A DNA stretch of 64,000 bases from Xylogone sp. PMI_703 (GCA_021399445.1 JAJTUQ010000007.1:248001-312000), one strand, 5' to 3'; shown: positions 51,032-63,119, counted from the first letter of the stretch. Notes: generated by a model from the sequence alone, not told the origin. Made by a program: numbers and translations.

Positions 51032-52099
51032 ATGTTTGACTTTCTCAAGATGTCAATGCAGACAAGAAACTTCCCTTGGACATACTTGTCGCCTTTCCGG
51101 CCTCACATACATCTTCCCCCGAGAATATCCAAAATAGACAAACTACCGACAGAAATACTTCATTTAATAGTCGGGTACTTACCATCATACGCTGTTGTAT
51201 TATTCTACGCCAGCTGTCCAGAAATTTCAGCCAGGCTCGGACTGAATTTCTTGAAAACTTTGAGTGATCCAATCAATTGGTCGCAGATGTCACAATTCAT
51301 GGTAGGCTTGGCGAAGGACCTGCCGAACTACATTTTTTGCTTCCATTGCGAAAGATTTCACTATTCTGCAACGGATTCAGGATACACTTACTTGAAATGC
51401 ACAAAAATCAAGCAATTGGAAGAGAATAACTTTCATTATCACAGGCCTTGCAGCACGACTCTTTTGCAGATAGCTATCCAGCGTGGCATGCAGGGCAAGG
51501 ATTGTCCAAAACTCCTAACAAGGATCTCAGCGTATGGGAGACTTCAGCTAGACAAAGAATCTACGTACACTAGGGTCTATGGTACGACCAATGGCTATCC
51601 CTACCATTCCTACAGCAAGATCCTGTACAGAATCATAAGCAATTATATCTATGTACGAACGAAAGTCGTAGTGGTTCCGGCGGTTTTGGGACAATACAGT
51701 CCGCACTGGTATAAATATATTTGCCCTCACACTAGATTGGTATCGGCCGAGAGTGAATTTGGGGGCAAACTACCATACATAAATGGGTGGAGGTTCAATT
51801 CAGGTGATCGCAGCGGTCTCCATAGATGTGGCTCTTGTTGCCTAGAATTCAAGATGGAATTCCAGAAAATCTTTCCTAAAGTCATTGCTCTGTTAATAAC
51901 ACAGTGGCGTAGGATGGGAAATTTGGAAGAGTGTCTCAAACAGATAGTGCCTGATAGCAATACCTCTCCTGGAAGAGGCAACTTTAAGAGTGGGGATATC
52001 ATGCGAGGATTCGAAGGAGAGAAAGAATATCTTGGCTGCTTCCTAGCTCCACATGAAGTGAATCGGATAACGAAGAACATTAAGGGTTGGAAACTTTAA
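51032..52099 (+). CDS. F-box-like protein of fungal type
   Basis: Single exon, 355 aa. Near residues 35-80 the F-box pattern KLPTEILHLIVGYLPSYAVV is followed by FYASCPEISARLG. Later a Cys/His pattern, FCFHCERFH, and a RCGSCCLEFKMEF segment suggest a zinc-stabilised domain. This layout is common in the large families of fungal F-box proteins, substrate adaptors of SCF ubiquitin ligases. No substrate-binding repeats are recognised. The start could also be the ATG six codons in. No operon context. Confidence 0.65.
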   Translation: MFDFLKMSMQTRNFPWTYLSPFRPHIHLPPRISKIDKLPTEILHLIVGYLPSYAVVLFYASCPEISARLGLNFLKTLSDPINWSQMSQFMVGLAKDLPNYIFCFHCERFHYSATDSGYTYLKCTKIKQLEENNFHYHRPCSTTLLQIAIQRGMQGKDCPKLLTRISAYGRLQLDKESTYTRVYGTTNGYPYHSYSKILYRIISNYIYVRTKVVVVPAVLGQYSPHWYKYICPHTRLVSAESEFGGKLPYINGWRFNSGDRSGLHRCGSCCLEFKMEFQKIFPKVIALLITQWRRMGNLEECLKQIVPDSNTSPGRGNFKSGDIMRGFEGEKEYLGCFLAPHEVNRITKNIKGWKL

Positions 52100-53078
52100 A
52101 CTTTGGCGTCGGCTAAGGTCTACATATGAACACTGGGAGGAATAAACGCAGTGGTGAAGTCTGTTGACCTGTTTGGATAGTAGATCGATATATTTTGCGA
52201 GATTTAAATCTTGCTTTACAGATAGTAGTATTGAGTAATATAACTTCTTATTTGGTTGAAAGATTTGAGACCTTACGTTGATAACGTCTAATATCTAGTC
52301 TACTGTATCCTTGATATATCCACTTTTGTGACTCTGGAAAAGACTATAATTAAGTGATCACAGAATCAAATGGTTTATAATTTTGCAGTAGTTATTTTCT
52401 CTACGTCTTTCTTGTTTACCGTCACTATCGTAAATATGACTATGGCTACGCGGAGCCGGGCATGGATACCGAAAGCCTACAAAAGCCAATGCCAGTTTAG
52501 ATGGCAAAAGTAACAATACTACCACCAATCGCATCGATGTATCTTAAAAATAAATTACACATGTATCGATTTTGGAGTGGGAATCGCACCATGTCAACAG
52601 TCTGATGACGGGTAGGTAAACTAAGCTGCGGTTACGCTATCGAGAGTCGACGTCATGTCACTTAAGCCAACTTAAGCCATTGATGAAGGCCTAGGCTCTC
52701 GAGCTTCAGCAGCAATTGACTCCACTATATTTACCGCTTTGACAAAGATGCTCACACGCCACTGAAATCAGCGCATATAAACCCGTATGTCATTCTGTTT
52801 CGATATATGGTCTTCTCCACCGCAATCATAGGCATTTGCCACTCTTTGGGAGAGGAGATGAACGGGCTAGACGGGAACATGGCCGTCATAGGGCGGGACG
52901 CATGTGCAATCTCGTGAACGGAGTATGATTTCATTAGAGCTCTGGACCTGGGCTTTTGATTATGTCGAGAATTTCGTACTTAAAAAGATGCAGGCCGCTT
53001 CTTGATAGCTACCCCCAACAGCACTTCCCTCCACTCTCACCATAGGATAACCTGCTACGCCATATCTGGTCATTCACG
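52100..53078. other. Intergenic region
   Basis: About 980 bp, aquaporin promoter side. Nothing else is recognisable. Confidence 0.5.
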
Positions 53079-54094
53079 ATGCCGAATCGGAGCACGGTCT
53101 TCAATAACCACCTCGTGATATTCCTGGGTGAGTTTCTGGGGACATGCTTGTTTCTGTTTATGGCCTTCGGTGGAACACAAGTTGCACATGGCGGAGAAGC
53201 ATCGCTGTCCGATAATCCAGCACATCGAGTCGTGCAGTTGTTTTACATTGCTCTGGTATTCGGTATGAGCCTTATTGTCAATGTCTGGGTGTTCTTCCGG
53301 ATCAGCGGTGGACTCTTCAATCCAGCAGTAAGTAAATAAATAACTATGAAAGGCTATTAGACATTAAAGACAGCTGACTGTGGTGGTCGATGATAGGTCA
53401 CATTGGCTTTGGCTCTTATTGGATCATTACCATTCACTCAAGCCGCTATCATATTCCTAGCTGAGATTTTGGGATGCATTGCAGCAGCAGCCCTTGTTCG
53501 TGCCCTTCTTCCAGGCATCCCAGTACAATTTGGGTCTACACTCAGCAGTGGAGAGTCCATCACAAAGGGGCTATTCCTAGAGATGTTTTTGACTGCGCAG
53601 CTGATAATTACGATCATCATGCTAGCAACAGAGGTCAGTACTTCCGAATACCCTATATCTTGGAGATAAAAGTGCTCATGTGAGATTTCGCGCAGAAACA
53701 TAAAGCCACATTTATCGCTCCTGTTGGGATCGGCCTCTCGCTATTTACCGTCATGTTAGTTGGAACTACATTTACAAGTGCTGCTGTGAACCCAGCTAGA
53801 GCTTTTGGGCCCGCCGTTGTGTCTGGGTCCTTCCCGGGATACCATTGGATTTACTGTCAGTCCCTGCTCAACCTTCAATACCTTGATTGTCTTATATGCT
53901 GACACGTTGAAGGGGTTGGACCAATGCTCGGAGCTCTTCTCTCAGTTGGCTTCTATAAACTAATGAAGCACTTACACTATGAAGATGTCAGAGGGGATAT
54001 GGATCAATATGGCTTGGAGCTTGAAAGGGAGAAGTTCAGTAGAAGGAGCGATTCGAGTCCTACACACAGGGTTCAGAACGGTGGTGAAGTATGA
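53079..54094 (+). CDS. Aquaporin (MIP family)
   Basis: Four exons, 53079..53327, 53397..53633, 53696..53855, 53913..54094, 275 aa. Six hydrophobic segments are seen. The first NPA motif is split by an intron (LFNPA, then VTLAL). The second is AAVNPARAFGPAVV. FLGEFLGTCLFLFMAFGGTQ in TM1 and HWIYWVGPMLGAL in TM6 fit the orthodox water-channel branch, because the second NPA is followed by ARAFGP rather than the aquaglyceroporin R-D pattern. The short C-terminal tail is charged (GLELEREKFSRRSD). Likely plasma-membrane water or small-solute channel. It is independent of the clusters. Confidence 0.93.
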
Positions 54095-54679
54095 ATATCA
54101 ATTTTACCCATGCTGTGAGATGGTTACCATCACGAGTATGAGGCAAAAGCAACGGTTCTTGGGCAACAGAACGGAAGGCATTGGAGTAAAAAGGCTAAAT
54201 TTCAGCCTTGCCAGCAGACGACGATGCCGATATATAACCGGAACCCCTCCTTAACCCCACTATGTTTGTTGAGATTTGGGGAACAAAAGTGCACATTGAA
54301 CGGCGTCAGGAATTATGAATTAAGATATATACGAAGTTTTACGGTCCGAGAGTATTTGTTTAGTATTTGCCTGTCATCTGAATTGAGAACTGAAATTAGC
54401 AATAGCATAGCAATGAGATACTGTATTTTATGACGACCAAAATAGTCAAGTCTAGAACAACGCCACTTTCAATTTCCATCTGCTGATTTACTCTTCCTAC
54501 ACGTGTACAATTTCTCAAACTCCAGTCCCACAGGACTGAAGGCTGCTATCTAAACTAGGCATAACGTAACTATTTCCGTTATACGTCTCAACAGCAATTG
54601 ACCATTACGCCGTGTATCAAACCAAGCCACCTCATCACACATTAAAAGAGAAGAAAGGACAGGAGAACAACACTCAATC
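54095..54679. other. Intergenic region
   Basis: About 585 bp, aldolase promoter. No gene was recognised. Confidence 0.5.
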
Positions 54680-55471
54680 ATGGCAACCAAGAGCACCATC
54701 ACCGTGACATTACCCCAGCTGGCCAAAATGATTGACCACTCTCTTCTACACCCTACCATGACAGACGAAGAGGTAATCGCAGGTCTCGAAATATCCAAGA
54801 AATACAACGTCGCCTCCGCCTGCATCAAACCATACTCTATCCCCCTAGCTAAGGAGAAGCTGGCCGGCACCGACGTCCTCATATGCGCCGTAATCGGTTT
54901 CCCACACGGCAACAGCACCACAGAAGTCAAAGTCTTCGAAGCCACGGCCGCCGCAAAAGCCGGCGCCCAGGAAATCGACATGGTGATAAACATCGGCAAG
55001 GCGCTCTCCGACGACTGGCAGTACGTGGAGGACGAGATCCGGGCCATCAACGATGCAGTCATCAAGCAAGGGTCTACGCTCAAGGTGATCTTCGAGAACG
55101 ATTACCTGCAGCAGCGGGAGGACCGCATCGTGCGATTATGCCGGATCTGCAGCGACGTGGGCGTAGCTTTCATCAAGACTTCGACTGGGTATGGCTTCGT
55201 CAAGCAGGATAATGGCATGTATACTTACAAGGGAGCTACGGCCCCGCATCTCAAGCTCATGCGGCAACACGCGAAGCCTGAGGTCCAGATCAAGGCTGCC
55301 GGAGGGGTGCGGACGCTGGATGATCTGCTGTATGTGATGTCGATCGGGGTTACTAGGATTGGGGCCACGGCAACGGTGTCAATGCTGGAAGAGGCGAGGA
55401 AGAGGGGGATTGGTGAAGAGCCTGTTGAAGTTGAGGTTAAGCCTATGGGTGCTGAACAGGGTGGATACTGA
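54680..55471 (+). CDS. Deoxyribose-phosphate aldolase
   Basis: Single exon, 263 aa, a normal length for the family. It reads as a TIM barrel. LAKMIDHSLLHPTMTDEEV opens it. AVIGFPHGNS and AQEIDMVINIG follow. The Schiff-base lysine is in VAFIKTSTGYG, and a second catalytic lysine is in VQIKAAGGVRT. It cleaves 2-deoxyribose-5-phosphate to acetaldehyde and glyceraldehyde-3-phosphate in the cytosol. Codon usage is markedly GC-rich compared with the AT-rich clusters to the left, and it has no intron. Whether it belongs to the polyol cluster is doubtful: it is 39 kb away and no CGG inverted site precedes it. Confidence 0.95.
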   Translation: MATKSTITVTLPQLAKMIDHSLLHPTMTDEEVIAGLEISKKYNVASACIKPYSIPLAKEKLAGTDVLICAVIGFPHGNSTTEVKVFEATAAAKAGAQEIDMVINIGKALSDDWQYVEDEIRAINDAVIKQGSTLKVIFENDYLQQREDRIVRLCRICSDVGVAFIKTSTGYGFVKQDNGMYTYKGATAPHLKLMRQHAKPEVQIKAAGGVRTLDDLLYVMSIGVTRIGATATVSMLEEARKRGIGEEPVEVEVKPMGAEQGGY

Positions 55472-57950
55472 GTCTAGGATGAGAGGAGACTGTTTCATCT
55501 GATGTCCTAGACTTGGGTATGCTTTGTCCTGGTGGTGTTACAGTGCTTAAGAGCGCTAACAAGGATGAGATGCAGGCTTTGAAGTACGTGTACCTGCATA
55601 TTAGTTCCCGGCTTGATCTAAAGTCTAAAGTGATGTAGTAGGTGGTATAGATGTCAACATAAGCTTTACTAAGATGCTTCTATGGAATATATATAGAGAC
55701 AGTAATTACAAATAAAACATATTTATCATTTATATCCTAGACTATTTGGATTGGCAAGCCTCTTGAAAATTTACTCTCTTAGACCGCTATAGTCCCGTGA
55801 TGTGTTTTATACAATAGAAACACCAAAGCCAATAACACAACACTACAAAAGCTGGTAAGTATAACCTTTATGAAAGAGCGATTATATATTCTTTATAAAA
55901 CAGCTAATCCCAGGCAATAGCATGACAGCAAGGAAAGAAAATGAACTTAAGGACGAGAACTAAGACTCCACTATCGAGAGAGAGACGATGGGCCTTTCGA
56001 GTTTTCGGATATCCCGTTGAGACTAAAGCCATGCATTGAAACGAAGTGCCGGTTAAAACAAACAGCCACCAGCGATCTAGCAGCTCAGATACTTTGTATT
56101 ATCGTATTTTCCATCCCATCGTTTGAGCAAGGTCAGCACACACGCCCCACTTTTAACCAACTACCGGAAGGTTGCATTTTCCCCAGCGGAGGCTTACTGG
56201 AGACAAAAAGGTGAGATGATACCTCCGCGCCCTCCGTTCCGTAGCTGCGACTGCGAGTTCAGATGGTTCACAAGTCTACTGAACTTTGTACAGTATTCCG
56301 CCTCTCCAGAAGCTTCGGCGGGACCTTCGGGGGTTCTCCACAGCTTACAGCTGGGACTTGACCACAAAGAGGTAAAGCAACAGTGGAGATGACTCCATCC
56401 TCAGTTCATTTGTTGTCGCCTTAATCTTCTCTTTCTTCTCTTTTCCCCACACTGCTCCATGTGTATATTAAAGAGGTAAAGCCCTGTGAAAATTGCATCG
56501 CACTGGGACGGGATGGATAAATGAAAGCCGGACGGCAATTAGACGGAGCGCAACTGCAAGAGTGGAGGGTTTATTGATCCGTCAAATGCGTCCCTTGTAC
56601 AGAACATAGAGTATGATCAATGAATCAAATTCTCATATATTTCACTTCATAACTATCCGTATTTGACATTGTCAGAGTAAAAGAAAAACCGACTTAATTA
56701 CAGTGTAGTATCTTCATGGAATGGCTTCGGTGGCGGACGGGGAGAAAGACAAGGCCAAAAGCCTCTCCGGCAACAGCGTCCGATCCCGACAAGTACCTCG
56801 CCCGCGAATTCTTGCTGCGGCGATACCTTCCGGGACCAAAGTGCCGAGCACAGCACTGACAGCAGGCTGGGGAGGCGCCGGTCAAGCAAATTTAAGCCGT
56901 GGCAGGCGCCGCCACGGGGCAACACCACCTACGTCGTCCACCGCCTCAGGCCCAGCCCACTGATAAGGCCACTGTCGTCTGTCTACAACCTCGTATTCTC
57001 ACCGTCTGTCTCTTTATTGTACAGTGTATCTACTACTTATAATTTTCATTCCGTTATGCAAAGAATAGCTGAATCTACTCTACGTATTCCCATCTTATCC
57101 CATCTTTGCTCGGATGAACCCGACATCTTCTCTTTCGTGCGATCTCGCTGTTGTTGATCCACTGCCGGCTCAGGCACAACCCGCCCTGGAACCGCCCCAT
57201 CCAAGGGAACAAGGCCCTCGGCCAAGCCCCCGCATTAGAGCTTACTCCAGTCTCCACTGCCAAATCTCCAGTTTCAACGCGCCCACAAACATCTTTTCTT
57301 TTTTCCGGGGATGAGGCAACAGGATGCACACATCCACGAATCAAGCTTGCACCAGCTGTTAAGGATCCATGCTGGGTAAATCAGCGCTGAAGAAAGCTTA
57401 GGGTTGTCCAGGGATGAAAGATAACGCCAAGACACCGAGAGTCCGGTAAACACTGCTGCCGTACAGTGCCATCCTAGTATTGTGACGTAGATTCAAGATG
57501 GTTAATGATTTTCTCACTTAACCACGGCTTGTAATGCCAAGGAGACCTTGGATTCGACCGTCTGCGCTGGATAAATTGAGCTTCAAGCTGCAGGGGAGTT
57601 GGATAAATTCGTACGGCCCCATGCCGTGGTAGCGTGGTGGTTCCTGGAGAGCAGAGCTTCAGCAGCTTCATTTCTGTCCATTCGCGTTCATTCCTGAGGT
57701 GAGGGGCCCCTTGGTCGACCAGGGCAAGCTCTGCTCACGGATCTCTCCACTGGCAAGCTCTTGCTTTCACCTTCAGCGGGGCTCCAGAGCTGGAGCAGTA
57801 TCAATGGCAGAGATGTACGTTTATATAAAGCCCCAAGCTCCCCGGTCAAGGCAGGGCTTCTTCTTGAACTCCAGTCACCGCGCGCCCGAGACTCTTGCAA
57901 TTGACAATAGATCTTCACACAACACGTGAGATCGAGCACTCGAGCACATC
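55472..57950. other. Intergenic region, 2.5 kb
   Basis: No supportable gene. Several frames at 56.1-57.9 kb overlap on both strands without coding character. A TATA-like element is at 57832-57838, about 115 bp before the GH30 start. An inverted repeat with 7-bp arms (GCTCCAG/CTGGAGC) is at 57781-57796. Confidence 0.5.
57832..57838 (+). promoter_or_regulatory. TATA box of GH30 gene
   Basis: TATATAA about 113-119 bp upstream of the ATG at 57951, preceded by CT-rich DNA. Confidence 0.5.
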
Positions 57951-59414
57951 ATGAAGTCCGCAACCTACCTCCTCGCTGCTGCTGCAGCTCTTGGAGCTGC
58001 CCAGCAGCCATACACCGAGGATACCGACCTCACGGCTACCATCTCTGTCAGCACCTATCAGCGATTCCAGACCATGGTTGGTTCCGGATGCTCTGGCTCC
58101 TTCCAACGCGCACGCGATATCTTTGGCCGTTCGGGTCTGTCTCCCCAGAAGCAGAAGGAGGTCATAGCATTCCTCTTCGATCCTAGCTTGGGTGCCAATC
58201 GAATCCTCAGAAACGGCATTGGCTCTTCTCCCAACAGCACTCTCGACCACATGAACTCTATCCTGCCTGTCTGCCCTCCCACTCCAGCAGGACCTTTCCA
58301 CTACAAGTGGGACGGCGATGACAGCGCCCAATTCGCGCTTGCAAAAGCTGCGCTGAGCCATAACAAGGACATGGTCATCTATGCAGATGCTTGGTCCGCT
58401 CCTGGCTGCATGAAGAATGTTGGAGTCGACTCCCAAGGAGGACTACTCTGTGGTGTCCGCGGCAGCAACTGCAAGCACGACTGGAGACAAGCATATGCCG
58501 ACTATATTGTCCAATTGATCAAGTTCTATAAGCAAGAAGGCATTACCATCTCTGCCGTTGGTCCTTTCAACGAGCCTGATTACAACCCAATCACCTATGC
58601 TGCTATGCTCTCTGACGGATACCAGGCCAAGGATGCCCTCGAATACATCTACCCAACTGTGAAGAAGGCTTACCCCAATGTCAGCGTCGCCTGCTGCGAC
58701 GACACTGGTGCTCGCCAAGCACGAACCAAGCTCTACGAGCTCCAGAAGGCCGGCGGCGGTGATCTCGTTGATATTACGACCTACCACAGCTACCAATCCG
58801 ACCCGCAGCGTCCCTTCAACACTCACAAGCAAGCCTGGATGACTGAGTGGGCTGACGGAGGCGGTGGCTGGAACCCTAACTGGGACGTTGTCGGCCACAT
58901 GGCTGAGGGCTTCCAATGGGCCGCATACATGCACAACGCCTTCGTGAATGCCGACACCTCCGCCTGGGTTCACTGGCAATGCGCGGAGAACAACACCGGC
59001 GACAACGCTCTGATCCGTCTCGCAGGCGACAACTACTTCGTCTCAGGCCGTCTATGGGCGCAAGCAGGATACTTCCGCTTCGTCGAGAACGGCGCCCAAC
59101 GTATCGCTGCCTCCACTTCCGTCGAGGAAGTCTACGTCTCAGCATTCCAGAACCCCGACGGAACCATCGCCATCCCGATCCTAAACGCGGCTCAGAACCC
59201 ATACACCGTCACGATTGACCTGTTCGGCTCGGATGCTACGACTGCAGCTGCGTGGCTCACGGATAACAAGCACAACGTCACGCACGTTGGGACGGATAAG
59301 ATTAAGAACGGTAGCTTCAAGGTTACTGTTGAGCCGAGGGCGCTGAAGACGTATGTCCTGAGTGGAGATGCTCCGGGGAAGCATCCTCAGCATCCTCATG
59401 GCTGGAGGGCTTAA
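57951..59414 (+). CDS. Secreted glycoside hydrolase family 30 enzyme
   Basis: Single exon, 487 aa. A signal peptide of about 17 residues (MKSATYLLAAAAALGAA) is visible. GSGCSGSFQRARDIFG starts the mature fold. The acid/base Glu is in AVGPFNEPDYNP and the nucleophile Glu in QAWMTEWADGG. DITTYHSY and WVHWQCAENNTG are GH30 hallmarks, and a small beta-sandwich closes the protein. The family includes glucuronoxylanases, xylobiohydrolases and beta-1,6-galactanases; subfamily 7-like fungal xylanases are the nearest guess. The C-terminus ends in a His/Pro-rich tail (GKHPQHPHGW). It is GC-rich with good fungal codon usage. It acts outside the cell on plant polysaccharide. Confidence 0.92.
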   Translation: MKSATYLLAAAAALGAAQQPYTEDTDLTATISVSTYQRFQTMVGSGCSGSFQRARDIFGRSGLSPQKQKEVIAFLFDPSLGANRILRNGIGSSPNSTLDHMNSILPVCPPTPAGPFHYKWDGDDSAQFALAKAALSHNKDMVIYADAWSAPGCMKNVGVDSQGGLLCGVRGSNCKHDWRQAYADYIVQLIKFYKQEGITISAVGPFNEPDYNPITYAAMLSDGYQAKDALEYIYPTVKKAYPNVSVACCDDTGARQARTKLYELQKAGGGDLVDITTYHSYQSDPQRPFNTHKQAWMTEWADGGGGWNPNWDVVGHMAEGFQWAAYMHNAFVNADTSAWVHWQCAENNTGDNALIRLAGDNYFVSGRLWAQAGYFRFVENGAQRIAASTSVEEVYVSAFQNPDGTIAIPILNAAQNPYTVTIDLFGSDATTAAAWLTDNKHNVTHVGTDKIKNGSFKVTVEPRALKTYVLSGDAPGKHPQHPHGWRA

Positions 59415-61105
59415 TGATGTGTATATATATTAATTAGCTTAAAAATTCAGTGTAAGATTATGAATTTTATGACTTTAATTCCGGAACATTCGTGTCTTCA
59501 TAAAGGATTTCAATGGAAGGTGATTGCTGTAAGAAGAACTTGCTGAAACCGAAAAGATTCTTTGCCCCCGATCTTCTGACTATTATGAATTAAAGTTATA
59601 ATTCACTCCAGACGAACTCACTTGAAAGACTGATACTACACAGGTATCAAGTTCTAAGGTCGAAATATAGAGAGCAGTATAGCCTAGCAAACCAGAAGAT
59701 ACGGCTTAGTTGCCGAATGCTAATTGGCGAGGGTACCACAACTACAAAGACACTGGCTTTTTTCTCTATTTCAGCAGTTCTGGGGCGAACTTATATTCTG
59801 TCCCTTCGGACTTCTTACTTTTTATACACTGATATATTACTAATTTTAGGACGAAGTCTATATACTGTCTAGTCGGCGTTCTCTCTGTCTTGCCAAATAC
59901 GGTAACAGCCCATTATCACACGCCAATCTTGACATGAAAAAATCTGTTTCTGTTTGGAAAGCTGAGTAGAACTGCTTTACTAGTAGTTTTGGGTGAGTCA
60001 AGGTGAGCAAGGGGGAGCGGAGGGTGAGCGAGTAAATGGACTAGCGTCGAAAGGAAACCTGTTTCGATCCCTTAGTTACCAGCTAAAATTGGAAAAGGTC
60101 AGTCAAGGATTATTTTGGAGCCAATTCTGCATCTTCATCAGCCAAAGCTGCATCTCCCAACTTTACTGAACACGTTAATAAGTTGGCTGGAGCATGCAGG
60201 AAAGGACTTCTTTTGCGCCTCTGAAAGTCAGCTATAGTTTCTATGGTGTTTACATAAAAGTTTTACAAATTTCTGTTATTTAGAATATAATTACCTTTTT
60301 GAATTTAATAAGATATGGTAATAATATTTATTCTTGTTTTTCCGCTCACCTCTGCTCCACCATCTCACCAGAAATCGGCAACTTTTGTCGAGCCTGTTGT
60401 TGGGTATTTAATTTCAAATATACTAGATTTGGGGTATCAGAACTATATTATTTAAACTAGACTTTTAATCTTTGAATTCCACTCAGGTTTATCTGAATCT
60501 TTACGTATACGATTCAGCTATATATTTCTTGTTCTATACATAATACATAGCCCGAAGATCAGAAAAGGATATTATACAAAGTTCTCTGCTTTACATTTAG
60601 AATTATACTTAACAAGTACTAGATATTTTATATATTTGGTGGTCCTACTAACCGTGACTTTGGTTCCTACCACATACTGATGGACTCTTCTCTGTTGTTA
60701 ATACAAGAAAATGTCAATTAGCTGCGGTATAGTGTGAATAACCTGCCGTGGGCCATTGCTTTTATTGAGATTTGTTTGTAGTATCATAACAAAAAGCAAT
60801 CCCTTCTTCCTTTTCTTTCTCTCTTCTTTCCAGTATTCGAATTACAGCAGGCCGCATAATCAACCTCCTTGAAAAATTTAATGGTTTTTAGTTTTGTCCC
60901 ATAACTTTTAGCGCTCTAATACGATTACGGTTAGCGGGCCACGGATCGGGCATTGAGTTGTGGACCGCAGCAATTTAGTGATAAGGCTGAGTGTGGGGTT
61001 GTAGAAACATTTCTCTTCTTCTCACTAATATCTTTTTAGTTTCATCCTTTTCCCATAATTTTTTAACATCTTGCTACGAGAATTGGTTGATAAAAGATAA
61101 TAACT
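59415..61105. other. Intergenic region containing a MITE-like element
   Basis: About 1.7 kb of AT-rich DNA with no gene. It holds the inverted-repeat element at 60002-60369. Confidence 0.5.
60002..60369. mobile_element. MITE-like element with 27-29 bp terminal inverted repeats
   Basis: The left arm (60002-60030) and the complement of the right arm (60343-60369) both read GGTGAG... and end ...TGAGCG. They align at 24 of 27 positions with two single-base gaps. The element is about 368 bp, non-coding and AT-rich inside. No clear target-site duplication was seen. Confidence 0.5.
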
Positions 61106-63119
61106 ATGGCCGAAATCCTTGGTGCGATTGCTAGTGGTATCAGTATTGGTGCCTTAGCTGGGCAGGTGGCTTTGAGCATCGTGAAGCTTAAGTCCATTAT
61201 AAACGACATTAAAGATGCCCCGGAAGATATCAAGATCCTGATTGACGAAATTGAGGATGTCCAGCTCTTGATTTCTGACATCGAGAATGATCAAGCTCAT
61301 AATCCGTATGCAAAGTTGTTCTTAGAAAGCCAGTCAGCAGTGCGATGCTTAGATCACTGTAGACGTGGGGTAGAAAGATTATGCCGAGTAGCAGATACAA
61401 TGACTACTGACTTTCAAAATAAAAAAAGCATAAAAAAGAAGTTAATCGCAGCATCCATAATCTGGAAACGGGATATGGTTAAAAAATACAAAGATGAGTT
61501 AGCAAGTGCCTTGAGACTCTTGATTCTATCCTATCAAATTTATACCAGGTAAGAAACTGTTTTTTCTTTCTTTAATATCTAGATACATAAATAGTTTATG
61601 TTATATAAAATCATAGCCTAGGTTTTATTAAATACAAGTTAACGCTTGGTTATAGTGCTTTAATACAATTTCAACCAGATATAATTACATCAAAAGTAGT
61701 TCAGTTGGTCAAAGACGAGACTACCCGAGTGATATCCGGTAATTCTTTAGCATCTCCAACAGCAGCTGTAGTTCGAAGTGGTGTCACATTCACATCGAAA
61801 AGATTGCAGTTTCATTGGCTTCGATGGAAAAGCTATTCTTTAATTTTAGGACAAGCGTGGGACATCAAAATCCTGAAGTCGCAGCAGGGGTGGAAGTTCT
61901 CTATGAAGATGTATGCTGTTGTTTCGCCTGAATCCCTCGTGGTTAAATACATACAGAGAGATAATATGAGAGGACTCCAGCGTCTTTTCTCTCTTGGAAA
62001 AGCATCACCATTTACTATTTGTTTGGGGGAGGATCCTGGAAGTTCACATTATAGTAGACCTCTATTAAGAGTAGGTGATTCCTTTTCTTATGTATAGAGT
62101 TATACTAATGGACATAGATAGCGGCTGAAATTGGAAATTATGAAATATCTAAATTCTTGATTGATCAAGGTGCCGATCCAGCATTTAATCCAGACTCTTC
62201 ATGGTATGAGTCCATATTGTAGTCTTATTTACTTAACTAAGAGGATTTTAGGTCAATACTTACAGCATTTGCCGCAAATGCTAGTAATCATGGGCGTAAC
62301 ACTGACGACTTATATAACTTGGTGAATTTAATAGGATCTAGATCCGAAGTTAATATTAGTGAACTTTCGCATTACCGAGGCTCAGTATCAGTGTTTTCGG
62401 CTCTCCTAGAACATATGGAAACACCCCTGGGAGAATTACCGGTGAATCTTCGATGTAGTCTAGCAATAAGATTAGCTCATAACCCGGGTTTTAATAGCTC
62501 TAAGCTATTCTTAATAGCTCTCAATTGCAAGCCAACCCTTCCCTGCGCTATCAATTATCAAGAAGAAGGTATTACGTTGCTGCATGCAGCGGCTGGGGCT
62601 CTTGGTTATTTGTCTGCTCGAAATACTAAGGACACTGATTTCCCGATACGTATTGACAATATCGAGCTAGAGATCTCAGGCTGGAAATCTATCCTAAAGG
62701 AGCTCATAGGTGGCGGCGCCGATCTTCACATTACCGGTAGCCTATATATTGGTATTCAAGCCACACCTTTTCTATTCATGCTTTACCATCTTTGCGATTG
62801 CCTTAGGATACATCTGCGGATTGATCTACAACACGCTGTTACCTCTTGGATCTCTGTCCTTTCTGATTTAAATATTGACTTGATGCAATACGGCCTGCGG
62901 GAAAAGTTAACTTGGAGTGCGATAGAATTTCCAAAGAGAGAGGTTTTATACGACGATGAAATCGACTACTATCAATATCGTTTAATCGACTTTGAGTATG
63001 GTCCGTCATTAAAGGATTGGAGAATCTGGATAAATGAGCATACGGACGAATATGTTGGGGATTTTTGGGACATGTTAGAGAAAAAAGAAAATATAATGCC
63101 AGGAACTTGGATTGATTAA
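61106..63119 (+). CDS. Helo-like N-terminal domain protein with ankyrin-like repeat
   Basis: Four exons, 61106..61548, 61656..62070, 62118..62203, 62252..63119, 603 aa. The N-terminus MAEILGAIASGISIGALAG with KLKSIINDIKDAPEDIKIL matches the fungal N-terminal helical domain found in STAND/NLR proteins. A second part carries IAAEIGNYEISKFLIDQGADP, an ankyrin-type helix-loop, and later TLLHAAAGALGYL and ELIGGGADLHI. No NACHT or NB-ARC P-loop is present, so it is not a full NLR. Likely a signalling or recognition protein. The predicted joins keep frame exactly. Confidence 0.8.

Noticed and set aside
56694..57939. Several overlapping frames of 60-90 aa on both strands
   Set aside because: Low-complexity Arg/Ser/Pro translations of GC-rich DNA with no family motif; frames overlap antisense to one another.
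57978..58979. Long antisense frames within the GH30 gene
   Set aside because: Shadows produced by GC-rich codon usage of the real gene.
60060..60090. GTTTCGATCCC resembling a tRNA T-arm
   Set aside because: No matching A-box or cloverleaf upstream.
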